From assembly GCF_900112495.1 (NCBI RefSeq), contig NZ_FOMA01000003.1, positions 271,510 to 335,509 on the forward strand: a DNA stretch of 64,000 bases, given 5' to 3'. The notes under the pieces were generated by a model. The model ran no database searches, had not been told where the DNA came from, and saw nothing but the letters and a program-made list of their open reading frames with translations. This document shows, piece after piece, positions 46,344 through 53,765 of this stretch. Numbering within the stretch: position 1 is the first letter of the stretch; the number at the start of each line of letters is the position of its first letter. A program made the translations under genes and the position numbers. The stretch comes from Bacillus sp. OV322 (GTDB taxonomy: Bacteria; Bacillota; Bacilli; Bacillales; DSM-1321).

Positions 46344-47886
46344 CATCTATGAACAAATTAATGAGCTTTATGACAGGCGCAGGGAAGTGGAGCTAGGGGG
46401 CGGGGACGAAAGAATTGAAAAGCAGCATGAAAAAGGAAAGCTGACTGCGAGAGAGAGAATTGAGCTGCTTGTTGATCCAGGGACGTTCATCGAATTGAAT
46501 CCCTTCATTGAACACCGAAGCAGGGATTTTGGCCTTGATAAGGTAAAGGGGCCTGGTGACGGAGTGGTAACCGGATACGGAAAAGTGAATGGCAGGGACA
46601 TTTACTTATTTTCTCAGGACTTTACCGTATTTGGCGGGGCATTGGGCGAAATGCATGCAAAGAAAATTGCCAATGTCATGGACTTGGCTGCCAAGAATGG
46701 AGCCCCCTTTGTAGGACTGAATGATTCTGGCGGTGCCCGGATCCAGGAGGGAGTCGTTTCGCTGGACGGGTATGGACATATTTTCTATAGGAATTCGATT
46801 TATTCAGGAGTTATTCCCCAGATATCTGTCATAATGGGGCCGTGTGCGGGCGGGGCCGTTTACTCTCCTGCCATTACAGACTTTGTTTTCATGGTGGAGA
46901 AAACGAGCCAGATGTTTATCACAGGGCCAAAAGTCATTGAAACGGTTACAGGAGAAAAAATAAGCTCCGAGGACCTTGGTGGAGCGGATGTCCATAATAC
47001 CATCAGCGGAAATGCCCACTTCAAGGGAGAGTCTGAAGAAGAAGTCCTGAAGATGGTGAGGGAACTGCTAAGCTATCTTCCGCAGAATAATGAAGAAAAG
47101 CCGCCGCGGCTTGAGGCTTCACAGGAAGATGACTATCGTCCGGATTTGACAGAAGTCATTCCATTTGATGGCCTTCGCCCCTATGATGTCCGGAAAGTCA
47201 TTGAGCAGGTGGCTGACAGCGGATCCTTTATGGAAGTCCAGAAGAATTTTGCCAAGAATGTTGTTGTGGGACTGGCAAGAATCAAGGGGGAGACGGTAGG
47301 TCTTATCTGCAATCAGCCTAAGGTATTAGCAGGAGGGCTGGACATCGATTCCTCCGACAAAGCGTCAAGGTTTATCCGGTTTTGTGATTCGTTTAATATA
47401 CCACTTATTACCTTTGAAGATGTTTCTGGATTTTTTCCTGGTGTCAAACAGGAGCACGGAGGCATTATCCGCCATGGAGCTAAAATCCTGTACGCATATT
47501 CAGAGGCCACTGTGCCTAAATTAACCGTTATCCTAAGGAAAGCATATGGAGGGGCGTACGTAGCATTGAACAGCAAATCCATTGGAGCGGATCTTGTTTT
47601 TGCCTGGCCAAATGCCGAAATTGCGGTAATGGGCTCCCAAGGGGCTGCCAATATTATTTTTGCGCGTGAAATCCAGAACAGCGAAAATCCTGAAGAGACA
47701 CGTGCCGAAAAAATCGAGGAGTACAGGCAGAAGTTCGCAAATCCATATGTAGCAGCGAGCCAGGGAATGGTCGATGATGTGATTGACCCCCGTGAAACAA
47801 GGATCAAGCTTATCCAATCGCTTGAAATGCTGAGAAACAAGAAAGAATCCCGGCCGTTTAAAAAGCACGGTAATATACCGCTTTGA
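46336..47886 (+). CDS. yqjD: Propionyl-CoA / methylmalonyl-CoA carboxyltransferase subunit
   Basis: 516-residue carboxyltransferase (crotonase-like double domain) carrying CO2 between carboxybiotin and propionyl-CoA, or acting as methylmalonyl-CoA decarboxylase alpha. Oxyanion motifs GLNDSGGARIQEGV (about residues 121-134), GPCAGGAVYSPAI (about 170-182), and AYGGAYVALNSKSIGAD in the second half. ATG 46336 has AAGGAGG ten bases upstream; an open frame continues leftward into the epimerase but without a ribosome site. No biotin carboxylase or BCCP gene is adjacent; AccB/AccC of this window or distant genes must serve it. Confidence 0.93.
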   Translation: MTDIYEQINELYDRRREVELGGGDERIEKQHEKGKLTARERIELLVDPGTFIELNPFIEHRSRDFGLDKVKGPGDGVVTGYGKVNGRDIYLFSQDFTVFGGALGEMHAKKIANVMDLAAKNGAPFVGLNDSGGARIQEGVVSLDGYGHIFYRNSIYSGVIPQISVIMGPCAGGAVYSPAITDFVFMVEKTSQMFITGPKVIETVTGEKISSEDLGGADVHNTISGNAHFKGESEEEVLKMVRELLSYLPQNNEEKPPRLEASQEDDYRPDLTEVIPFDGLRPYDVRKVIEQVADSGSFMEVQKNFAKNVVVGLARIKGETVGLICNQPKVLAGGLDIDSSDKASRFIRFCDSFNIPLITFEDVSGFFPGVKQEHGGIIRHGAKILYAYSEATVPKLTVILRKAYGGAYVALNSKSIGADLVFAWPNAEIAVMGSQGAANIIFAREIQNSENPEETRAEKIEEYRQKFANPYVAASQGMVDDVIDPRETRIKLIQSLEMLRNKKESRPFKKHGNIPL

Positions 47887-48045
47887 TGATCAGAAGAAAA
47901 AAAACGGAATATTTGCCGAGCATCTGTTTTTAGCAGTATACTAAAGGTGGGATTATACATATTGCTAAAAAGCAGACAAATTAAACAGAAGTGCAGTATG
48001 AATGTATCAGCATACTGCCTGAAAATTTTTGGAGGTTTTGCCGGG

Positions 48046-49167
48046 ATGATTAATGAAGATCGTTTAGTAAAAGAATTTATGGAATTGGTGCAAATCGATT
48101 CTGAAACAAAATTTGAAACAGAAATTGCAAAAGTGCTTAAGGAGAAGTTTTCAAGCCTTGGAGTAGAAGTTTTTGAAGATAATACTACTGCACAAACAGG
48201 CCATGGAGCGGGCAATCTGATTTGTACTCTTAAAGGTACGAAAGAAGGAGCAGATACCATCTACTTTACTTCTCACATGGATACCGTAGTTCCTGGCAAA
48301 GGAATCAAACCGTCCATTAAAGATGGTGTGATCGTTTCTGACGGCACAACAATTCTTGGTGCCGATGATAAAGCAGGGCTTGCTGTTATGCTTGAGACAC
48401 TCAAGGTGATCAAAGAGCAAAACATTGCACATGGAACAATTGAATTCATCATTACAGTCGGAGAGGAATCCGGTCTTGTTGGGGCTAAGGTTTTGGACCG
48501 TTCATTAGTTACGGCAAAATTCGGCTATGCGCTTGACAGCGACGAGAAGGTTGGAAACATTATTGTAGCTGCTCCTACGCAGGCAAAGGTTTCTGCTGTC
48601 ATCACCGGCAAAACAGCCCATGCGGGTGTTGCTCCTGAAAAAGGTGTATCAGCAATTACTATTGCTGCTAAAGCCATTTCCAGGATGCCTCTTGGACGCA
48701 TCGATTCAGAAACAACGGCTAATATTGGACGCTTCGAAGGCGGCCAGCAAACGAATATCGTATGCGACCATGTTGAGATTTTAGCAGAAGCACGTTCCCT
48801 TGTGCCTGAAAAAATGGAAAAGCAAGTGCAAAAGATGAAAGAGGCGTTCGAATCAGCTGCAGAAGAAATGGGCGGCCGGGCTGAAGTTGATGTGAAAGTC
48901 ATGTACCCTGGATTCAAATACGGTGCAGGTGACCATGTAGTGGAAGTGGCAAGAAAAGCTGCCGAAAAAATCGGCCGTCCTTGCGAATTGCTGCAAAGCG
49001 GAGGCGGAAGTGATGCTAACGTAATCGCCGGATTTGGAATTCCCACTGTCAACCTTGCTGTTGGCTATGAAGAAATCCACACGACCAATGAAAGCATTCC
49101 GGTTGAAGAACTAACTAAGCTGGGAGAAATGGTCATTGCCATCATCAAGGAAGTAGCAGGCGAATAA
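48046..49167 (+). CDS. yqjE: M20 family tripeptidase-like metallopeptidase
   Basis: 373-residue peptidase T-like dizinc hydrolase. Zinc ligands in FTSHMDTVVPG (about residues 75-85) and LGADDKAGLAV (about 105-115), catalytic Glu in TVGEESGLVGA (about 141-151), C-terminal histidine in NLAVGYEEIHTTNE. ATG 48046 follows GGAGG; the frame is open further upstream, but the first 33 codons there have no ribosome site and no family resemblance. Same position as B. subtilis yqjE. Ends in a terminator. Confidence 0.93.
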   Translation: MINEDRLVKEFMELVQIDSETKFETEIAKVLKEKFSSLGVEVFEDNTTAQTGHGAGNLICTLKGTKEGADTIYFTSHMDTVVPGKGIKPSIKDGVIVSDGTTILGADDKAGLAVMLETLKVIKEQNIAHGTIEFIITVGEESGLVGAKVLDRSLVTAKFGYALDSDEKVGNIIVAAPTQAKVSAVITGKTAHAGVAPEKGVSAITIAAKAISRMPLGRIDSETTANIGRFEGGQQTNIVCDHVEILAEARSLVPEKMEKQVQKMKEAFESAAEEMGGRAEVDVKVMYPGFKYGAGDHVVEVARKAAEKIGRPCELLQSGGGSDANVIAGFGIPTVNLAVGYEEIHTTNESIPVEELTKLGEMVIAIIKEVAGE

Positions 49168-49173
49168 TCAATG

Positions 49174-49212
49174 AAAAAGAGAAATTCCTGTCATAGGAGT
49201 TTCTCTCTTTTT
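49174..49212. terminator. Terminator after yqjE
   Basis: AAAAAGAGAAATTCCT pairs with AGGAGTTTCTCTCTTTTT across GTCAT; T runs on both strands. Confidence 0.88.
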
Positions 49213-49347
49213 CTGATTTTTATGGTAAAATAGTCACGGAAGAAAAGGGGACCGTTTAGGTTAATTTGACTAAGCTCCTTTTTAAAAACTGGAAAATAGC
49301 AGACAAGATTAACAGTTCCTATTAAAAAGATTGCGGGTGATGACGTG

Positions 49348-49824
49348 ATGAAGGATTCGCGGAAAATTGTGGTGATTACATCCGGGGAAGAAGAATTTGG
49401 TTTGCCTATTGAAACGGTGCAATCCATTGAAAAGCCTGAGAGCTTAACGGCAATCCCCCATTTCTCCGATACTGTCGAAGGAATGGCAGCCATCAGAGGT
49501 ACGCTGATTCCCATGATTTCTATTCAAAAGGTTTTGTTCCCGTATAAAAAACCTTTGGAAAAACAGGGAAAGTGGATATTATTGAATACAGATGGCATGA
49601 CGATGGGGCTTATTGCGGATGATGCCCGCGAAATCCTCGATATTGCACTGGAACAAATTAAGGTAGCAGGTTTCCTGGGCTATCAAAAAACAAAATACAT
49701 AACAGGTGTAGCCGACCTGGGTGAAGGCAGGCTGATTTCCATTATTGACCCCCAGGTGTTATTCCAGTCAATAGAAGGAATCAGCGGCATAGAAAATTAC
49801 ATATTAAACCAGCAATCGGGCTGA
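49348..49824 (+). CDS. CheW-domain protein
   Basis: 158-residue single CheW (SH3-like) domain, no receiver or kinase part. Conserved pattern VVITSGEEEFGLPIETVQSIEKP at the start, GMAAIRGTLIPMISIQKVL near residue 48 and GVADLGEGRLISIIDP near residue 125. CheW couples receptors to CheA, but no chemotaxis gene is near, so this may be a stand-alone or alternative adaptor. ATG 49348 is preceded by GGGTGATGACGTG. Confidence 0.87.
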   Translation: MKDSRKIVVITSGEEEFGLPIETVQSIEKPESLTAIPHFSDTVEGMAAIRGTLIPMISIQKVLFPYKKPLEKQGKWILLNTDGMTMGLIADDAREILDIALEQIKVAGFLGYQKTKYITGVADLGEGRLISIIDPQVLFQSIEGISGIENYILNQQSG

Positions 49825-49880
49825 TGAATGGCCCGTCAATTAAGACGAAGTGCAGGATGCAGTCTTGTCCTTCTGTTTTT

Positions 49881-49920
49881 GGAAAAGAGCGGAGAAAATT
49901 TATTTTCTCCGCTCTTTTCC
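49881..49920. terminator. Terminator after CheW gene
   Basis: GGAAAAGAGCGGAGAAAAT and its exact complement form a 19-bp perfect inverted repeat around TT. Confidence 0.93.
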
Positions 49921-49992
49921 GAAATCTTGTTATCATTCCGTTTGTGCCGGCGAATCATGTTCACTTATTCTTACAGGATCTAATACTCACTT

Positions 49993-50286
49993 TTATTTTC
50001 CATAGTTAGTCACCTTCTTTGAGGGCCGCATATGAAACGAGAGACTGCGTTTCAATGATTGAAAAGGTCTCCAGACTACATTTTTCGAAGCTGCTGCTAA
50101 TTCATATACTACTGCATCTTCCAATCCATCTAAGGCGGCTTAATTGGTTTACAGTTGCTTGTTTTTCTGGAAGAGCCCGATACGGCTGTATAAACCATCT
50201 AAGTATAGTACTTTTCCCTGATTCAGCGATTGATCTTCTTCAAAAAATACACCTGTAGGTTCACTCCACCTTCTTTTAAAATTCAT
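49993..50286 (-). pseudogene. Possible decayed gene, unknown family
   Basis: On the minus strand an ATG at 50286 opens 45 protein-like codons (start MNFKRRWSEPTGVFFEED) ending at TAA, and after a second stop the same frame continues for about 50 more codons (ALDGLEDAVVYELAAASKN and on) to 49993. Protein-like composition across two in-frame stops suggests a degraded gene. I do not recognise the family. Confidence 0.3.
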
Positions 50287-50725
50287 AAAAAGTTAGGTTA
50301 TCCAACCTTAATTTTCCCTGTTTTCTATTTGCTGAATGCAAAGCTTGATCCTCCGATTTATTTTCTTACCATTTTCCGGCTTTCCTTAGCGAAACAGTTC
50401 TTGTCCATATTTTTAGCGGAATTTCCTCTATAAAAAGCCCCTTGTCTTCAGTGTAAATCTTCGTGTATCAGTATTGGGGGGATTAAAACCCCGGTGTTTG
50501 GTGTTTTGAAATTCGATAATCCAAAGTGGCACCTAATGGCTTAGGCTATTCTTCTTACAATCATTAAAGCCATAAAATTACACCGTATTACGATAGGCCG
50601 AATACACATTTTTATGTAATTTCAGTCTTATTGAAGAGAAAATAGTCTTTTATCTCGTTCCAATGTCCTTCCATGACACATATTAATACAGGGAAAATGA
50701 TTATCGAGGAAGGGGAAAAATATTG
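50287..50725 (+). other. AT-rich spacer before the CotB-like pair
   Basis: No gene seen. Contains GGGG/CCCC hairpin near 50477-50494. CATATTAATA at 50679-50688 vaguely resembles a sigma-K -10 (CATAnnnTA), but no -35 is convincing. Confidence 0.35.
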
Positions 50726-51319
50726 ATGAATAAGGAATTGTTTACTCATATGATTGGCAAGGTTCTCAGGGTAGATAGGGGGGGTCCGGAATCTAGGACA
50801 GGATTATTATTAGGCATTTCAGATGACCATTTGGCGATATTAACTGAGCAAGAAGGTGTCATCTACTATAAAACTGATCATATTAAAAGTATTACTGAGA
50901 ATGTAAAAAAAGGATTCGAGTTTAAAGTTGAGGTCCCTGAGGATTTTTCTTATAAAACAGCTTCAAATTTTAAATGCTTACTTGATGAACTTAGAAATCA
51001 TTGGGTAAATATTAACCGTGGCGGCCCAGAGAAACTTGAAGGAATACTTTGCGATATAAATGATGATTTCGTTACGGTATTTTTAAACGAAGAAGTTATC
51101 CGCCTGGCCATGTTCCATATCCGCAGTATCAGCTATGGGGAAAAAGTGGAAAAAGAAGATGAAAAGGCAGGAAATAATCAAGATAAGAACTCAGATAAAA
51201 ACTCAGACAAAAATTCAGATAAAAACTCAGACAAAAACTCAGATAAAAATTCAGATAAGAAATCAGATAAGAACTCAGAAAGAAACTCAGATAGAAGATC
51301 AAGAGAAAAGAATAAATAA
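50726..51319 (+). CDS. CotB-like spore coat protein with (NSDK)n tail
   Basis: 197-residue protein. Two copies of a ~55-residue module: residues ~8-60 with VDRGGPESRTGLLLGISDDH and YYKTDHIKSITE, and ~85-140 with HWVNINRGGPEKLEGILCD and FHIRSISYGE. The RGGPE...G and HIKSI motifs are those of B. subtilis outer coat protein CotB, which has three such modules. The tail (from ~147) is a run of about ten NSDK units, replacing the Ser/Lys/Arg tail of CotB; it is basic-acidic and disordered. ATG 50726 has GGAAGGGG nine bases upstream. Next gene is a diverged paralogue 66 bases later. Function inferred as structural coat component. Confidence 0.75.
   Translation: MNKELFTHMIGKVLRVDRGGPESRTGLLLGISDDHLAILTEQEGVIYYKTDHIKSITENVKKGFEFKVEVPEDFSYKTASNFKCLLDELRNHWVNINRGGPEKLEGILCDINDDFVTVFLNEEVIRLAMFHIRSISYGEKVEKEDEKAGNNQDKNSDKNSDKNSDKNSDKNSDKNSDKKSDKNSERNSDRRSREKNK
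51180..51297 (+). repeat. Tandem 12-bp repeat in the CotB-like tail
   Basis: About ten units of AAAAACTCAGAT/AC with single-base variants, each coding N-S-D-K. Copy number is likely to vary by slippage. Not a CRISPR array: no spacers. Confidence 0.9.
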
Positions 51320-51385
51320 ATTATCCCATACTTGTGTCGCTTCTATTAGAGAAGCGACCCTGCCTATATTAAGGAGGGCACTAAG

Positions 51386-52726
51386 TTGATAAAACCAAAT
51401 TTTTACAAGGAACTTCATCAACTGATAGGTTTTAATATTAGTATCATTTCAAATAATCAAAATGTTCATAATGGATTCTTGCTTGATGTGAAAAATGATT
51501 TTCTTGTCATTCAAATGAATCAAGCTAAAGAATGTTATTTTAACTTAAATCAGATTTATGCAGTGTCTAAAAATACCAGAGATTTCAAGAGTAAAGTCTT
51601 TGATTACAATTCAACACAGAAACAAACCTTTATAGAATTACTAAATGAATTAAGACATCAGTGGGTGACAGTTAATGGAGATAGTATTCTGTCCTTTGAA
51701 GGGTTATTGGGTACTGTAACGGATAATTATATCGAGTTATTTAATAAGGATAAACAATCTTATATCCAATTATCTAATATACATTATATTTTAAAAGGTA
51801 TCAATAAGAGGGAATCGTCCGAGAATAAACAACAGGAAAACAGGGAGGGAAAAACTGATAATAAACAGTCAGAAGCAAATCAAGGAAAGGAATTTAATGC
51901 TGAACTAAAGGAAGAGAGTGATGCATTAGATCCTAAAGTGAATGAAGTGTCAGCTGCAATCCTTGAAAAAAGTGAACATCTGGAGGTTTTAGCTGAAGTA
52001 AAAGAAGAACCATCTGCTCAATCTGGAATGGCTAAAGATCAAGAAATTTTATCGGAAGCAAATCAAGGAAAGGGATTTAATGCTGAGCTAAAGGATGCAT
52101 TAGATTCGAAAGTAAATGAAGAGTCAGCTGCACATCTTGAAAAAAGTGTTCGTCAGGAGGTTTTACCTGAAGTAAAAGAAGAACCATCTGCTCAATCTGA
52201 AATGGCTAAAGATCAAGAAGTTTTATTAGAGGTAAATCAGGGACTTGAAGTATTAACACAGCTAATATCAGCGGTTACCCGCGAAGGAAAAAGCGGACAA
52301 CATGGAGTTTCGCCTGGATTCGAACAACCAGGTACTCGATCTAAAGAACATAAAGCGGACAAATATCAGGCCGAAACAATTGAGGATACGGCTGAATATA
52401 AGGAACAAATATCCACTGAAAAAAAGAAAAAAAACATAGAAGTAAGTAAGAAGGAATTTTCTTCATCAAATAATAAAAAGAATATACAATCTGCAATCCA
52501 AGAAAACCAGGCAGAAGAAAGCTTGAACTCAGTCCCTCAGGAAACTATCGAGGAATTGCCAGAAACACATGATCCTAAAGAAAAAAGAGCAATGATCATT
52601 CAGACATTAATGAAGTCCAGTGAAAAAATGTTTACAGAAAATAGCATGCAAGAATCCCAATTTTCTTCTTTGATGAAGTATGCTCAAATAATCCACAGAA
52701 GAAAAGACAAACGGGTTAATCCTTAA
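51386..52726 (+). CDS. Diverged CotB-like protein with acidic repeat tail
   Basis: 446-residue protein. Residues 7-63 (YKELHQLIGFNISIIS ... LNQIYAVSKN) and 84-138 (LLNELRHQWVTVNG ... NIHYILKG) align with the two modules of the preceding gene, including spacing and the LLxELRxxWVxxN bridge, but both RGGPE motifs are lost (NNQNVH and GDSILS instead). From residue 140 the protein is Glu/Lys/Gln-rich: two ~60-residue direct repeats (about 162-222 and 223-280; each with EVKEEPSAQSxMAKDQE), then a charged linker and a C-terminal helix (MIIQTLMKSSEKMF, then SSLMKYAQIIHRRK). TTG start nine bases after AAGGAGGG. Probably a coat or exosporium-associated scaffold; inference. Confidence 0.6.
   Translation: MIKPNFYKELHQLIGFNISIISNNQNVHNGFLLDVKNDFLVIQMNQAKECYFNLNQIYAVSKNTRDFKSKVFDYNSTQKQTFIELLNELRHQWVTVNGDSILSFEGLLGTVTDNYIELFNKDKQSYIQLSNIHYILKGINKRESSENKQQENREGKTDNKQSEANQGKEFNAELKEESDALDPKVNEVSAAILEKSEHLEVLAEVKEEPSAQSGMAKDQEILSEANQGKGFNAELKDALDSKVNEESAAHLEKSVRQEVLPEVKEEPSAQSEMAKDQEVLLEVNQGLEVLTQLISAVTREGKSGQHGVSPGFEQPGTRSKEHKADKYQAETIEDTAEYKEQISTEKKKKNIEVSKKEFSSSNNKKNIQSAIQENQAEESLNSVPQETIEELPETHDPKEKRAMIIQTLMKSSEKMFTENSMQESQFSSLMKYAQIIHRRKDKRVNP
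51869..52225 (+). repeat. Two direct repeats of about 175-183 bp inside the second CotB-like gene
   Basis: Repeat 1 (51869-52051) and repeat 2 (52052-52225) encode near-identical blocks; repeat 2 lacks three codons (EES). Recent in-frame duplication, since synonymous positions are also nearly identical. Confidence 0.85.
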
Positions 52727-53498
52727 AATGATGATGCAGTTTTCTATGATTGGAGGAGTTTTCTATTCTGTTTTTGCAGAACCTCAAAACTATTTTAAGA
52801 AAGATCTTCCATTGAAGTCCCAAAGTACCTGTAAAATGGGATTAGACTCCTTCCATCTATGTGCAAACTCCTCGATTCGATTTTAAACGGCAATCCGGTG
52901 ATATGTTTTACTATCTTCATTGTACCCCGGGTAAGCCTCTTTTTACGTACACCATTTGGGTCTCTTTGGAATTGGCCGGTATGGCAGTATCAATCCCTCT
53001 GATATGACTGGGATGCTTATAAATCAAAATGGGTTTGAGCGATATAGTAAAGTACACACCATGGGATGTTGTTTTATTTGCTTTCAGCTTTCAATATGTT
53101 CGTTTTAACATATGCTGGTAATTCAGCATTTTAAAATTCTAAATGATGGACAATCCATTCAGCGCTTTTATACTAATGGGAAAGTTATAACTTTTATATC
53201 CAATTTACTCAATAATCTTCCTGAAGTTATGTTTAGGGACTTTGTCGATAAGATTCCTCATTCAGTAAAAAATGCTTATTTTGCTAACTTGGCTTGGAGC
53301 AATATCGATACTTTGATAACGTCTTTTGGTACACTGGCTGCAAAGTAATGAAGTTCAATTTTGGTGTTTTTTGGGGCTGCTTGGTTATTAATGCAGTAAG
53401 GAGGGATGAAAAATCATATCTATGATGTATATTTACATCTACATCATAATTAAACAGATTACCTGCCGTGAATAAAAGGCAGCAAAGACGCTGCTTTT
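52727..53498 (+). other. Gene-poor stretch after the CotB-like pair
   Basis: Protein-like pieces occur in several frames without start signals: on the plus strand around 52962-53105 (FGIGRYGSINPSDMTGML) and on the minus strand around 52922-52796 (MKIVKHITGLPFKIESRS). They may be remains of decayed genes. The plus-strand frame at 53112-53348 is listed separately. A hairpin GGCAGC...GCTGCC-like element (AAAAGGCAGCAAAGACGCTGCTTTTTT) lies at 53475-53500 and resembles a terminator. Confidence 0.35.
53112..53348 (+). CDS. Doubtful 78-residue hypothetical protein
   Basis: Frame of 78 codons with reasonable amino-acid composition (MLVIQHFKILNDGQSIQRF, later FRDFVDKIPHSVKNAYFAN and ending FGTLAAK) but no ribosome site before the ATG. 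Family not recognised. Lies in a stretch that otherwise looks decayed, so it may be a fragment. Confidence 0.25.
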   Translation: MLVIQHFKILNDGQSIQRFYTNGKVITFISNLLNNLPEVMFRDFVDKIPHSVKNAYFANLAWSNIDTLITSFGTLAAK

Positions 53499-53731
53499 TT
53501 ACATATTCTCAGTATCATTCATAACCTTAATGATATTAGCAGATGGCAAAAACCCTGCCTTCTTTAAAAAAATCATCTGGACACATAGATATTCAGTGAA
53601 ATCTGCAAGCTTGCTAGTATCATTACCCTTTATACATCTGAAAACCAGTTCTGATAATCAAGGCGCTCTTCTTTAGTCAGCGTAAACCAAATGAGTGTTC
53701 TGGAATTTCGCTTATAATCTGATACAATAGT
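53499..53731 (-). pseudogene. Frameshifted gene remnant upstream of dinB
   Basis: On the minus strand one frame reads RTLIWFTLTKEERLDYQNWF then SDV and stops; the next frame continues smoothly with IKGNDTSKLADFTEYLCVQM to IIKVMNDTENM and a stop at 53499. Insertion of a single base near 53650 would join the two parts. No start codon is seen; the 5' end runs into the dinB promoter region. Family not recognised; a sequencing error is possible. Confidence 0.45.
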
Positions 53732-53765
53732 GAAAGGATATTAGGTGTATAAGGAAGTGGCAGTT

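Noticed and set aside
47313-48260. 315-codon minus-strand frame opposite the carboxyltransferase and yqjE
   Set aside because: Shadow of two well supported plus-strand genes; Ser/Ala/Pro-rich composition typical of antisense translation, no ribosome site.
51180-51297. Regular short repeats resembling a CRISPR array
   Set aside because: Contiguous 12-bp units in a coding frame, no spacers, no cas genes.
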